Below the pieces are notes generated by a model, which saw only the letters and a list, made by a program, of their open reading frames with translations, did not search any database and was not told where the DNA came from. 64,000 bases of DNA from Isoetes taiwanensis (taxonomy: Eukaryota; Streptophyta; Lycopodiopsida; Isoetales; Isoetaceae), in NCBI GenBank assembly GCA_021234155.1, contig JAJEKV010000039.1, positions 7,639,077 through 7,703,076 of the forward strand, given 5' to 3'. This document shows, piece by piece, positions 1 through 12,360 of this stretch. Made by a program: the position numbers and the translations under genes. Within the stretch, counting starts at the first letter, position 1; each line of letters begins with the position of its first letter.

Positions 1-35
1 GGGAACTGTATGGACTTGGGAAAAGTCCAAAAATA

Positions 36-746
36 ATGAAATTGTGCTTGAATCGGTATGCATTGCCGAGAGCCGATGATCTTATGGACCAATTGCAAGG
101 GGCAAAATACTTCTCCAAGATCGATCTTCAATCGGGATATCCCCAAATAAGAATCAAGGAGGAGGATGTCCGAAAATCAGCTTTCCGGATTTGCTATGGT
201 CATTATGAATTCACTGTTATGCCCTTTGGCCTAACAAATGCACCAGCCACGTTCATGCGCCTAATGAACGATATCTTCCGTGACTGCTTAGATGAGTTTG
301 TCATTATTTTTTTTGATGGCATCCTAATCTACAGTAAGACTTCGGAGGACCATGAATGTCATTTTCAACTCGCATTACAGAAGTTGCGGCGCCATCAACT
401 CTTTGCCAAGTTCTCCAAATGCAAATTTGCCACAACCAGAGTGGAGTACTTAGACCATATTGTATCCGCTGATGGTATAGCAATAGATCCAGCTAAGATT
501 CATGCAGTGAAAGAATGGCCAGCCTCTACAAATGTTTCAGAAGTCAGAAGCTTCCTAGGCTTGGCAGGGTACTATCGAAAGTTTATTCAAAACTTTGTCA
601 AGATAGCAGCACCCCTCACTGATCTAACTAAACATGAAAAGATCAAGGATTGGGCCACACATTGGAAAGAAAAGGTTCAGTCAGGGTTCCAGCAGTTGCA
701 AGAAGCATTAACCACTGCGCCAGTTCTTACCTTGCCAGATCCTTAG
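36..746 (+). pseudogene. Ty3/gypsy chromovirus reverse transcriptase, 5' end outside window
   Basis: This is the RT domain of an LTR-retrotransposon pol polyprotein, which copies element RNA into DNA. Visible landmarks are [11 protein letters not shown], then [13 protein letters not shown], then a YxDD-type box that reads FFDGILIYS, and downstream [12 protein letters not shown]. The box normally has two Asp; here the second is Gly, so the enzyme should be dead. The frame closes at a stop codon at 744-746 and RNase H continues in other frames. The upstream gag, protease and 5' LTR lie outside the window. The chromodomain downstream places the element among chromoviruses. Confidence 0.9.
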
Positions 747-842
747 AAGGATAAGTCGGTTCAATTGATGCTAGTAAAATAACTATGGAAGGTGTACTAA
801 TGCAGGAAGGACGGGTCATCGTCTATGATTCTAAAAAGATGA

Positions 843-2024
843 ATGATGCTGAGCAGCGATACCCTACACATGATGCTTGCGGTCGTGCAGGCCTTGCGAA
901 TATGGAGGTGTTATCTCCTTGGGAGAAGGTTCCAATTGGATACAGATCACCAGAGCCTCCAATACATCTTCACCCAATCCAACCTCAACCTTCGCCAATG
1001 CAGATGGATGGAACTTTTGGAGGAATATGATTTTGAGGTGGTGTATAAACTTGGTAAACACAACTTGGTTGCAGATGCACTTTCACGACACCCCTTGGTG
1101 ACTCGCATGCATTGCAACGCCATTTCCACTCTCATCAGTGAGTTTGGAAAGACTATTGCCCAAACACTCCCCACCGATCTTGAATTCAGGGAGGTATGGC
1201 TCAGTTTGTCTAAGGAGGCACGCATGGACAAGGAGCAAGAAATCTTTCGCCATTTTAAGAAGGAAGGTAATCTGCTCTATCATAAGAATAATTTATGTGT
1301 GCCGGAGACCTCAGGCATCCGGAAGCTCATTCTTCATGACACATATAATAGTCCTATAGGGGGACACGCTAGGTTTATGAGGACATATTTTAAGGTGCGA
1401 TCCAGCTACTTCTGGCCTGGTATGAAGAAGCACATTTACAGATATATCAAGCAGTGCCAGCTTTGCCAACAAACAAAGGCTGAACAGTTGCACGCTCCAG
1501 GCGAATTGCAGCCTTTAGAGGTGCCCAATGCTAAGTGGGAAATCATCATCATGGACTTCATTGTCGATCTTCCACGGACTCTTAGGGGATATGATGCCTC
1601 GATGGTGGTGGTCGATAAGCTCTCCAAGATGACACACTTTTTGCCATGCCGCACCACTGATACGGCCTTGGATACGGCACTGCTATTTGTTAAAGAGATT
1701 TTCCGACTCCACGGGACGCCGCGGCAAATTATTTCAGATCGTGACCCCAAGTTTGTAAGTGCGTTCTGGACAGATTTCTTTGGCACTATACAAACCAAGC
1801 TTGCCATGAGTACCGCATACCACCCCCAGACGGATGGTCGAATGAAACACACCAACCGCATTATTGAAGATATGCTACGCAGCTATGTCTGGAATAAGCA
1901 ATCACAATGGGCTGATTATATCCATTTGGTAGAGTTTGCTTATAACAGTTCTAAACAGGAGTCTTCTCGGATGTCTCCTTTTATAACTATGGCATCAATG
2001 TCTAACTCTAGACACGTGGCATAA
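843..2024 (+). pseudogene. Gypsy RNase H end, H2C2 zinc finger and integrase
   Basis: The first ~60 codons are out of frame; from about 1000 the RNase H tail is clear (DTDHQSLQYIF, KLGKHNLVADALSR). Next come the HHCC integrase zinc finger (H...H...CQLCQ, about 1330-1480) and the integrase core (IIMDFIVDLP, then ISDRDPKF, then YHPQTDG). The core should end in a Glu in the QTDGxxER-type motif, but the Glu position reads Lys (DGRMKHTN), so the DDE triad is incomplete. The frame is lost at about 2024. Together with the RT change and the frameshifts this is an old, inactive copy. Confidence 0.9.
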
Positions 2025-2055
2025 CCTTGTTTCGAAGGTCGAGGTCTTCCAACTG

Positions 2056-2618
2056 TTGCTCAAAGATATGCAGGTTTTAATTGAGGAAGTATGTGGATGT
2101 TTGTTAGCAGCTAGAAGTAGGCAAAAGAGTATTGCAGATAAGCATCGCACAACTCGAAACTTCCAGGTTGGAGATTCTGTGTGGTTAAAAATCAAGGTAA
2201 AGCAAGCCAAGCTCAAGGTTGGAAATTGCAAAAAACTGGCACCCCATTGGGCGGGACATTTGAGATTACTCAGAGGGTAGGACCTCAAATCTACAAGCTC
2301 AATCTCGCTGCTTATCTTAAAATCCATAAGGTTTTTCATGTGAGCCTTCTGAAGAAGCATACTCCTAACCCAGAGAAAATAATGGATATACCCACATTTC
2401 TTGAAATGACGGATGAGCAATTGGAAATCGTGCCAGAAGCTCTTCTCGATCTCGCATACAAACAGATGAGAAGGACCCAAATCCTCCAGTACTTTGTTAA
2501 GTGGAAACACTTACCAACTGAGGATGCCATATGGGTGTTAAATACAGAACCCAGACTTTATGCAGGAATGCCAGGGACACACCATCAACGATGCTATCAA
2601 CCCCGACACCAGCGGTAA
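2056..2618 (+). pseudogene. Integrase C-terminus and chromodomain of the chromovirus
   Basis: Two overlapping frames (2056-2280 and 2181-2618) carry the pol C-terminus: FQVGDSVWLKIK, then VGPQIYKLNL...FHVSLLKKH, then a chromodomain-like segment (ILQYFVKWKHLPTEDAIW). Chromodomains at the end of integrase define Ty3/gypsy chromoviruses and are thought to steer insertion towards marked chromatin. At least one frameshift separates the two frames. The stop is at 2616-2618. Confidence 0.85.
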
Positions 2619-3191
2619 GCAATGAAGGCTTGACCCAGCAGGAGTCATGCAGGGAACTGGTCGGGTAGATGCATTTTAGGTGGGATGGACATGTACATCG
2701 TAGGACACAGTCATCCCGGCGATAATGAGAACATGGCCATTCCTTATGCCTGATGATATGCAAGACTTAGGCATGATAGGATACCCCTCTTTTTTTCTAT
2801 TTTGTTTTCAAAAAGGGGGTGGTTCTTTCAACAATATTCTTTAATTATTAAATAATGTACCGATGTACTATAATTTTTGCAGGCCAGTAGTGTGTACCAG
2901 AAGCCTGCAGTATTCTATGACGGCACTGAGGGGCCATCTATGTTTTACATATGTTGTTTTGTCTACGTCTTGTCTTGTTATCACAGGATCCACTGAGGAC
3001 CTGGTTGTATTTCCCTGTTTTGTGTCCTGCTAATGTGTTTTGAATGGACTACGGTCCTGAACTTATGTGATCTATGGTCTTCATGTAATTTTCATTACCT
3101 TATGCACTATATATGTATATGTTATCTTTTGACTTAATCAATTATTTCTATATCAACTCATTAACTTCAATGCTGAGGACATCATTATTAC

Positions 3192-3830
3192 GGGGGTAGA
3201 ATGTGACGTTCCATGTATTTATACGCTATACGTATAACTATCCGGACATGTCACCAGTGTATCGAGACCATTGGGACTAAATTAAAAGGGTTTATTGCAA
3301 CTAACTTAGCCTAATTGAGCTAAGTAATGGTATTAATTAGTAATGTAGGCTAATTAGAGACTACCACTTGGCCTAATTCGGTTGGCCAGAGGCAGCTTGC
3401 CATTTTGGGATGGCAAATTGGGCTCCCATCCACAATTCTGCCCCAAATTCGAGTTTGGAAAAGATTGAGGAAAAAATGAGCTGCTCCAACCCTGAAACCT
3501 TATGCTTCCGCTATCTAGGATTCACATAGAAGGCGTGGGACGAATGACACCTCCGTGTTCTTCACCCGGGCATTTGGCCATCCCAGGTGGCCCGAGGTAG
3601 ATGGAGGGCCTTTCTCCGGTGATGTGATCATCATGGAAGGGGGATTTCCCGTATTTGTATGATGGGAGCATCGTATATGTCTGGGGAGCATCATAAAAGT
3701 CAAATCTTAGTATGGTTTCTCGAAGGCCTGCGTCCTGCAATTTGATTCATGATTGAGACCTAAATCCTTAATTCAGGCACTAAACTAGTCAATTAGTCTG
3801 TCAATGTGTTTCTAGGGGTGTTCCCTTAAC
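3192..3830 (+). repeat. Polypurine tract and candidate 3' LTR of the chromovirus
   Basis: About 570 bases after pol ends there is a short purine run (GGGGGTAGAA) followed at 3202 by TGTGACGTTCC, as expected for a polypurine tract beside the TG start of a 3' LTR. I cannot fix the right edge because the 5' LTR is outside the window; sequence with gag features of another element begins near 3890. 2619-3191 is non-coding 3' sequence of the same element. Confidence 0.5.
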
Positions 3831-3889
3831 GGATCTCCCCTTCCTGCTCCCATGGCAGTATCTTACAACTCAGCAATCTCACCCACAAC

Positions 3890-5275
3890 AACATAATCAA
3901 ATCTGATGCCATCTTTGTAAACAAGGCCATCTTGCTAATGAGTGTAATTCTACAAATGGATTGCCTCATTGCAAAAGGTGCAATATGTGTAATCACACTA
4001 CAGAAGAATGCACGCATGCTAACCCCACGCCCTTTTGCTAAAAAAAGGTCTTCCAGTTACAAACTGCACCTCATCAAATGCCACAGTAGCCTGACCAGTC
4101 TTCATGGCAACTTTTTGATCCTCTAAGGCCCAATGCTATTACTGTCGAGAATGGGATATACTACTACGATGTGCCCATAACTCCCTCAAGTTCAAGTCCA
4201 GTTACTAGGTACCAATCACAAGCTTCTATTCATCTCACTGGCTATCAACTATGGATGGCTAATGGCAAACACGGTCCCCGACCCACGCTGAAGAGACGTC
4301 CCGTGCACCTCAACAGCAACCACAACCTACACAGGCCACTCCACAGGCCACTTTGGATCATCAAGCTCAAGAAGAAATATATCAGGTCTTATGTCCCCCA
4401 GTTCAACATTCAAATTGGGTAGGTTGGTGTCATGCCAAACCCAAAGTACTCGACCTTATCAGCTCACACATCAAGGCACACAGTCCGCCTACGTTGTTTG
4501 ACACTATTTCTGTAGATTCTGCCCCCAAATTGGTCCATTTTGCGCTCGATCTTGACCATCTTATGCCTTCAAAGTTTGACAAAGTATCCTTCGCCTTATG
4601 CAAGCAGTGGAAGGACGAACACTTGCCAATGTTCACGCTACCATCCGTGCTTAGACAAGGGGACTGCCTCCATGCCACCATCACGCACTCGTACATACCC
4701 TAATATTGCTGCTGAAGTTGAACTCTTAAAAGAAGTCGCAACCTCCTTACCCACGGAGCCTACCCAAGCGGACACAAACAACATTGCGACCAATATCCCT
4801 TTGGAACTCCAAGAGGAACTTGCTAAAATCAAAATTTCTCCCAGCCTATCTACTATTCTCAAACTATGTCCCACTCTTCGGGAATAATTATCTTTGCCTA
4901 CTGTTCTCATGGGAGCCGTGGCCACTTCCACACTCCTTGTTCATGCTACCATGGGAAACCAGCAAGTCAACCATGTCTAGATCGATGGAGAAAGTGTTGT
5001 TAACCTGATCACAGACAAACTTTGGCATCAATTAGACATCAAACAGTTATATTGTGTCCCCTATGACATCAAATTTGCCAATGGTCACATTACATGATCT
5101 CAAGGTATTACACTGCATTTGACAATTAGCATCGATGAACTCAAAATTCCCACTTGAATTTGGCGTTTGGAGAGCAGGCGAAGATTCCGGTGATTATGAA
5201 ATGTTAGTTGGTCGTCCTTTCCTTCGACAAGCTAAGAGTATACACTATTGGGCTACCAATAAACCCTTGTTTGAT
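3890..5275 (+). pseudogene. Second gypsy element, gag and protease relics
   Basis: Around 3905-4020 one frame reads CKQGHLANEC and then HCKRCNMCNHTTEEC, i.e. nucleocapsid-type zinc knuckles of gag. Around 4985-5270 a retropepsin-like stretch is visible (DGESVVNLITDKLWHQL, later LVGRPFLRQAKSIHYW). The frames between are broken by stops and shifts. RT follows at 5641. The RT wording differs from the first element, so this is a separate, older gypsy copy. It is inactive. Confidence 0.65.
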
Positions 5276-5452
5276 GCAATAGATAGATCTCATTGAGATC
5301 TTTTCAACCTTAGGTGGTGTGCATATCTTTTAGCCCCATAGGATAGTAAAAAATGTTAAAACAACGTTTTTTGGAGTTTTGACAATCACAAGTGGTTAAT
5401 TATGTGCAGAGCACCCAAGGTTGGAAATATCTCAATGAGATCTATCTATTGC
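5276..5452. mobile_element. Small inverted-repeat element (MITE-like)
   Basis: A 177-bp segment whose ends are inverted copies of about 36 bp: GCAATAGATAGATCTCATTG at the left, and its reverse complement at the right ending CTATCTATTGC. It has no coding capacity and sits between the protease and RT of the second gypsy element. I could not make out a clear target duplication. Confidence 0.6.
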
Positions 5453-5640
5453 ACTAAACGAGATCTCATTTGGACGTTTTATTAAAAGTTATGCTAGAAA
5501 ATCTGATCCAGTGAGTTAATTATAATAGTTTTGCTTACTAGACCCGCCAGGCTCTAATTTCTGATTGGTAGTTCGGTTATCTTCATTTGGCTTAGTTGGC
5601 ATGTTTTGAAGGCCCTTTTTTAATCTAAAAAAAAACCCTA

Positions 5641-6162
5641 GTGATTTTCCATTACCTTTCACAGATCAAGTTCTGGAAGAAGTTGCAGGCCATGAAATGC
5701 ATTCCTTTACAGATGGCTTTTCTGAGTTACAATCAAATTTCTATTCGTTCCGAAGATCAATTGAAAACCACGTTCACCACGCGGTGGGATACTTTTGTCT
5801 ACAAAGTTGTTCCCTTCGGTCTATCAAATTCGCCATCTACATTTTAAGGCACAAGACTACATGAAGGAAAATGCCTTTCTTCAAGTTTTTCAAGATGATT
5901 TCTCAACTTACATTACAGAAGAGGATCACCTTTCCAAACTGGAACTCGTTTTTCAAAAATGTGATGAATCTGTCATCAGTCTTAAACCTGAAAAGTGCAC
6001 TTTCTATGTCACTTCTAGCATCCTTCTCGGACATGTGGCCAACAAGCAAGGTATCATCACGGATCAGTTGTGTCTTGCAAGCCAAGCCCCCCACCAATAT
6101 CAAGGAGACTAGGTCGTTTCTTGGCAAAGTCAATTAATATGTTACTTTCATCCCTGGATTAA
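5641..6162 (+). pseudogene. Second gypsy element, reverse transcriptase 5' part
   Basis: The RT domain is in three frames: YNQISIRSEDQLKTTFTT, FVYKVVPFGLSNSPSTF, LQVFQDDFSTYITEEDHLSKL, then CTFYVTSSILLGHVANKQGI and RSFLGKVN. The catalytic box reads FQDDF. The domain stops at 6162 because CACTA element 1 was inserted there; it resumes at 12390. Frameshifts inside the domain show decay independent of that insertion. Confidence 0.8.
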
Positions 6163-6179
6163 CACAACAGGAGAAAGGC

Positions 6180-6375
6180 CATTTAGCGACGTCTATAGCG
6201 ACGTCTATGCGACGTCTGACGGCGTCGCCGCGAGGCGTCGCGCTGCCGAACATCGCCGCATGCGGCGTCGTCGGCGACGTCTCCCCCGCGTCGCCGCGAG
6301 GCGACGGACGCAGCGTGACTGAGCGTGATTTCGGGCGTCGCACGCGGCGTGGCGTCGGACGTCGCGGCGTGGTGT
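6180..6375. repeat. Left subterminal array of CACTA 1
   Basis: A strongly GC-rich stretch of short GCGACGTC / GGCGTCGC words, several of them palindromic (GACGTC). In CACTA elements such arrays bind the element's own DNA-binding protein. It ends in a run of A at about 6376. Confidence 0.75.
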
Positions 6376-7087
6376 AAAAAAAAAAAAAAAATGGAAAGAA
6401 TTTTAATAGTTAATTACAATATCATATACAAGAGGCAAGAGGCGAGTAGTGGCTATCTTTACGTGTTCCCTGTTAGGGGAAAACCCGTATAGCCAATTCT
6501 ATAACAATACGACCAATATTAGACAATGACATTGAAAGTTAACGTGAACTAAGAGTTTATAGCACTTACGAATCTATGTAAAAAGCCTTTTCGGCCGCCG
6601 GAACCCAAGTGGGACGGAATTCGTTTGCTTGAAGTTGCCTTGGCAGTCCGTGAGGCAGATGTTTTTTCTTGGAATCCTTTGCACGTTCGAAAGTGATCTG
6701 ATTGCAAGGAATACAACATGACAAGTTAAATGTCTTATTTCGAATTGAACGAATGGCAACAAATAACAAATACCTTGATATCTTCCTTATGGACAGATTA
6801 AGTGGTTTAGGGACCTTTGACCAATCGCCTCCCAATTTTTTGGCATTCGACTTCAATTTTGCAATCACTCTTTGCCTTTTCTATAAATCGATAGATTAAC
6901 ACAAAACAAAAGAATAAAAATAAGACTATGACTAGGTCATGTACCTTCTTTTTCGAAGCGGCTCCCCATCATCGAAATGAGCCCCTTCAAATGCGGATTA
7001 GTCGGATTAAAAGCTAGAGTTGGCTAACATAGGCTTTAGGATTATAAGCTAGATTTGGCCACCTCTACCTAAGAATTACAAGAAAAG

Positions 7088-7375
7088 TCAACTTGGACCC
7101 GAACACCTAGTCGTCTCCACTCGTAGTGGAGCCTACCGTGCCCTTGAACAAGCCACTACAATTTTATTTTAAACCTAAAAAATAACAAGTGGTACGTGGA
7201 CTTGAACAGTGCATGCGTGGCCCTCTCCACTCTAGGTGGGAGCGGTGCCCTTGAACAAGCCACTCCTTAACCTAGGAAAAATATATGATTGTAGTGAAGT
7301 GGACTTCGAACCCGGGTACATGGTCCTCCCCACTCTAGGTGGAGCCGACCCGTGCCATTGAACAAGCCACTCCAT
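7088..7375. repeat. Three tandem ~110-bp repeats with tRNA-like boxes
   Basis: Three diverged copies share CCACTCTAGGTGG and TTGAACAAGCCACT. On the minus strand the best copy contains GGGTTCGAAGTCC, which fits a tRNA/SINE B box, and GGCTTGTTCAATGGCAC further upstream as a possible A-box remnant. I do not see a foldable tRNA. It may be a SINE relic amplified in tandem within CACTA 1. Confidence 0.35.
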
Positions 7376-7489
7376 CAATTTTTTTTAACCTACTTAAAAT
7401 TATAAAAATAAAATGTAAGTGCGATCAACTTACCAAAAGAAGGACGTGTGTAACAAGATCCTGACGGGTCCAAATCGAAATAGAAAGCA

Positions 7490-7845
7490 ACAAAGAGTTA
7501 GAAGAATAAGAACAACGAAAAAAAAGATCGAAGAATAAAAAAAAAAAAAAAGGAAGATGAAGAAATAGTAAAACAAGAAAGAAAAAAAATGAATGAATCA
7601 AAGAAGAAGAGAAGGGTGGGAGAAAGAAGAGAAGGGGAAAGAGGAGAAAAAAGAAATTAGGGAAAGAAAGAGAAGAATGGAAGAAATAAGAGAATGACAT
7701 GGAAGAAGATAGAAGAATGGAAGAATGGAAGAGTGAAATGAGGGAAGAATCGAAGAAAGAAATGAGGAAAGAAGGAAAAAGAAGAAGAATGAAGAAACAA
7801 GAAGAAGAAAAAAAGAAGGAAAGAGATAGAAAAAAAAAAAAAAAA
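7490..7845. repeat. Purine-rich (GAA/GGAA) tract
   Basis: About 350 bases with almost only A and G on the plus strand, made of GAAGAA, GGAAGA and poly-A words. The long Phe/Leu/Ser-rich minus-strand frame here is an artefact of this composition. Confidence 0.85.
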
Positions 7846-8084
7846 ATTTGAAATCTACACTAAATCATTCAATCCAAAACCATTCAATCCAAAACCATGA
7901 TCTACTAACCTTAAAAAGAGTGCTTGCAAGTCGTTCAAGGTCAGTGGCGCCCGAAGATCGCCCAAAATAGTCGATAGAAGGAAGCCTAGGAATGGTCCCG
8001 GAAAAGACGGCGTACGGATCGAAATTTGTAAAAAGCACAAGCGTCGTGCGACGTCGTGACGTCAAGATGCGACGTAATTTCGAA

Positions 8085-8205
8085 ATCATATATACGATTT
8101 TTCGAAATCAGTATATATGATTCGAAATCAGATATACGATTTCAAAATCGTATATACGATTTCAAAATCGTATATACGATTTCAAAATCGTATATACGGT
8201 TTAAC
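8085..8205. repeat. Tandem 20-bp palindromic repeats
   Basis: About six copies of a unit around ATATACGATTTCAAAATCGT. The core AAATCGTATATACGATTT is a perfect 18-bp palindrome, so the array can fold into repeated hairpins. It lies inside CACTA 1 just before a short GCGGCGT-rich stretch. Confidence 0.8.
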
Positions 8206-8447
8206 GCCGCGATGCGCGGCGTCCGCTGACGATATTTTGTTATAGCGGCGTCTAACACTTTTAATTTTTTTGGTGCCTTTTTTTTCATCGATGGTCATGA
8301 AAGTTTGTCCTTATGCTAATTTGGACATTCCGAGCCATATATGCGATCAAAATCACATTCGGATTTAACCAATCTTCTATTGCTACTACTACGAATGTAA
8401 GCGGGATGTTTGAGCACTGGGGTGGCATGTTTGAGCACAGGGGTGGC

Positions 8448-11400
8448 GGTTTGATAAGTTCTCCCGGACGGATGTTGGATTTTTGGCCCTTATCGAGCGA
8501 GGGGCCCTTGAACAAAGGATTCAACGGTTGGATAGGGGAACAGAGATCCGTGGAGTGTGGTCTTTTAGCATTATGGCCCCGTGGGAGCCGCCAGAAAGGC
8601 TGCCTTGGGAAACTTTTTGGGGCTCGCCTCACGGGGTTCGAACTCTCCCTCTAATGAGGCGGCCTTGCAAGGTCCGGCCTTGTTTGACTTGGGCAAGTGT
8701 GCCGGCTTCGGGCCCAACAACGGGTTGTTGCCGGGACCGTTCTAATGCAAACACTTTGATCTAAACCTTGTCCGAAATTTTGGCTGGCCACGTATGTTGG
8801 CGATGACTTAGGAAGCCTGCTGACAAAAAATCAGAATTTAATTCCGTACTATGCATTAATTATGAATTTATGAATGTCTTGCTCTTGCAAAAGCCGCCCT
8901 TTACTTCTAAGCGCCACAGCGGGAGAGTACAGATCAAACTCCATTCCGTCGGTTTCCCTTGCTTCAGCGTTCTCAATCGTGCATCTTATCGGCCAAGTCC
9001 CAAGTGTAAAGACCAAAACTTCGGCACCCAAAATGCAAACCCCGCTAGAACACGGCAACTCATAGGGTCTAGGTTTCGGAGGCTCTATCCTTGTCGATTC
9101 GACTAGGACCTTGCGCCGTATCTTGGCGTAGGGGGGTGTTGGCCTTGAGCATTACCACGGCGGGGGAACGTCGACATTACCACGGAGACCAAGTTTTCGT
9201 GGCTAGAAGACCACCCCTTCTCGAGGAAGCGTCAAACTATCTCATGTCCAACACACTTTCGTAGTTAATTGGCCTAGGAGGTGGGTCGCCGAATCTTTCG
9301 CAACGAGGGCGTAAGTGTTTCTTTCTTTTGCAAAACCGACGTAGGTGCAACTTGGTCTCTAGGGTAATTTCGGCCTCCCGGACGATGTGGCGAAGTCGAA
9401 TCGCCATTAGGAGCCTCCGCAATGTCCAGAATGACAAAACACTTTGGTTTCTACACGGCCCCATAAAAGCGCCAGCGGTTTGATAAGTTCTCCGGGGCCG
9501 GATGTTGGATTTTTGGACCTTATCGAGGCGGGGCCCTTGAGCGAAGGATTCAACGATCGGATAGGGGAACCAGAGATCCGGAGTGTGGTCTTTTAGCGTC
9601 GCCGGGAGCGCTTTTGCCGAGGAAAGGCTACCTCGGGGGAAATTTTTGGGGCTCGCCTCTTGGGGTTGGACTCTCTCCTCTAATGAGACTGACCTTGCAA
9701 GGTCACGGCCTTGTTTGACTTGGGCAAGTGTGCGGCTCGGTTTGCTCAACAACGTGCTGCCCGGACCGTTCTAATGCAAACACTTTGATCTAAACCTTGT
9801 CCGAAATTTTTGGCGGCACGTATGTTGGCGATGACTTAGGAAGCCTGCGACAAAAAATCAGAATTTAATTCCGTACTATGCATTAATTACAAATTTATGA
9901 ATGTCTTGCTCTTGCAAAAAGCGCCCTTTAATTCTAAGCGCCACAACGGGAGGAGTACAGATCCAAACTCCATTCCGTCAGTTCCCCTTGCCAGCGTTCT
10001 CAAGCTGCATCTTATCGGCCAAGTCCCAAGAGCAAAAGACCAATACTTTCGGCACCCAAAAGCGCCAAACCCCGCTAGAACCACGGCAACTCATAGGGTT
10101 TACGTTTGAGGCTCTATCCTTGTCGGATTCGACTAGGACCTTCGGCCGTGTCTTGGCGTAGAGGGGGTGGGCCTTGAGCACGGACCCTAAAAACCATCCG
10201 GAAGCGGCTTGCCCCAAAGTCCCTCTCGAAGGCCCCCGGGCGACGGACGGGCAACTTCCCCTCTCTGGAATCGTGATTCGGCTCTACCAATGGACTTAGA
10301 ACGTTGACATTGCCCTGGGGACCAAGTTTCGTGGCCAGAAGACCACCCCTTCTCGAGGAAGCGTCAAACTATCTCATGTCCAACACACTCGTAGTCAATT
10401 GGCCTAGGAGGTGGCTGTCGAATACTGCAACGTTGGGCGTAAGTGTTTCTTTCTTTTGCAAAACTGACCGTGCAACTTGGTCTCTAGGGTAATTTCGACT
10501 CCCGGACGATGTGGCGAAGTCGAATCGCCATTCCGGAGCCTCCGCAATGTCCGAACGACAAAACACTTTGGTTTCTACACGGCCGACCGGGGGCGCTTAG
10601 CGGTTTGATAAGTTCTCGGACGGATGTTGGATTTTTGGACCTTATCGAGGCGGGGTCCTTGAGCGAAGGATTCAACGGTCGGATAGGGGAACCGAGATCC
10701 GGAGTGTGGTCTTTAGCGTGCGGCCCGGTGGGAGCCGCCAGGAAAGGCTACCTCGGGAAATTTTTTGGGGCTCGCCTCTTGGGGTTGGACTCTCCCCTCT
10801 AATGAGTCGGCCTTGCAAGGTCCTCGGCCTTGTTTGACTTGAGCAAGTGTGCATTTCGGCTGCCCAACAACATTTTGCCGGACCGTTCTAATGCAAACAC
10901 TTTGATCTAAACCTTGTCCAGGAAATTTTGAAGATCGGCCTCGTATGTTGGCGATGACTTAGGAAGCCTCGCCGACAAAGAATCAGAATTTAATTCCGTA
11001 CTATGCATTAATTACAAATTTATGAATGTCTTGCTCTTGCAAAAGCCGCCCTTTACTTCTAACCGCCACAAGCGGAGGAGTACAGATCCAAACTCCATTC
11101 CGTCGGTTCCCCTTGCTTCAGCGTTCTCAGCGCATCTTATCGGCCAAGTCCCAAGTGCAAAAGACCAAAACTTCGGCACCCAAAACGCAAACCCCCGCTA
11201 GAACACGGCAACTCATAGGGTTTACGTTTGAGGCTCTATTCTTGTCATATTCAACTAGGACCTTGCGCGGTGTCTTGACGTAGAGGGGGGGTGTTGACGC
11301 CAGAGCACGGACCCTAAAAACCATCGGGGGCGGCTTGCCCCAAAAGTCCTCTCTCGAAGGCCCCGGCGACGGACGGGCAACTTCCCCTCTCGGAATCGTG

Positions 11401-11550
11401 ATTCGGCTCGCCAATGGACTCGGAACGTCGACATTGCCTTGGGGACCAAGTTTCGTGGCCAGAAGACCACCCCTTCTCGAGGAAGCGTCAAACTATCTCA
11501 TGTCCAATACACTCGTAGTCAATTGGCCTAGGAGGTGGTCACGCCGAATC
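8448..11550. repeat. Three tandem copies of a ~1.1-kb unit inside CACTA 1
   Basis: Copies run about 8448-9476, 9477-10601 and 10602-11550 (last one partial). Shared landmarks recur in order: TTTGATAAGTTCTC, then GGATGTTGGATTTTTGG, then TTTAATTCCGTACTATGCAT, then TTCGTGGCCAGAAGACCACC, then CAATTGGCCTAGGAGGTG. They differ by many scattered small insertions and deletions and few long ones. No frame stays open across copies, so I see no coding function. Confidence 0.85.
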
Positions 11551-11554
11551 TTGC

Positions 11555-12085
11555 TATGCATTAAGTAATTCCTTACTATGCATTAATTCGATTTATGAAT
11601 GTCTTACTCTTTGCCTAACAACGGTTTGCCTAGACCGTTCAATGCTACCTATTTGATCGAGAACTTTATCAGGAAATTCTAAAAATTTGCTCGTATGATG
11701 GGGATGACCTAGGAAGCCGGTGACAAAAATCAGAATTTAATTCCATACCATGCATTAATTACGAATTTATGAAGGTAATGCAAAAGAACGATAACTAAAA
11801 AATTCTCGCGATCGAAAAAGGTGGAATTTTGACAAGCGTCTGCAACGTCTTGCGGCAAGGCGGACATGAGAAAAACATTTCACTAGGATATGCGGTGTTG
11901 GTGCCACGATGAAATAGCCCGAAGTCTTCCAGAGCTCACATGCTGTCACAAAAGTTCTCTTACGAAGGCCCTGGCGATGGACGAGCAATTTCCCCTCTCC
12001 AAAACCATGATTTGGCTATCGACATTACCCTGGGGACCAACTTTCGTGGCCAGAAGACCACCCTTGTTCTCCAAAAAGAACAAAG
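11555..12085. repeat. Diverged partial copies of the 1.1-kb unit
   Basis: Fragments of the same unit in more AT-rich form: the TACTATGCATTAATT block appears at about 11575 and 11748, and the CGTGGCCAGAAGACCACC block at about 12045. Their order matches the unit, so this may be the older copy from which the tandem copies grew. Confidence 0.7.
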
Positions 12086-12089
12086 TACA

Positions 12090-12360
12090 CTAGACGTCCA
12101 GCGAGGCGTCATTATTACGACGCCACGTCTCCTCACGCGACGTCACGTCTCACGCGCGGCGTCCGCCACACGCGGCGTGACACCATGCCGATCCACGGGC
12201 GCAAGCGCCCACTGGCGTGGCGATCCGCCACGCCGCGGTGTCGGGCGTCGTCGCCGACGAGGCGCCGCGACGCGGCGATGTTCGCGGCGTGGCGCCGCAT
12301 TGACGTCGCATGGTCACGTTAGTTGCGACGTCACGTGACTCAGACGTCGCAAGCCCACGT
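12090..12360. repeat. Right subterminal array of CACTA 1
   Basis: GC-rich sequence with GACGTC, GGCGTCG and CGCCACGCCGCGG words. The stretch GGGCGCAAGCGCCCAC also occurs near the right end of CACTA 2 (about 52919), which ties the two elements into one family. Confidence 0.75.
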
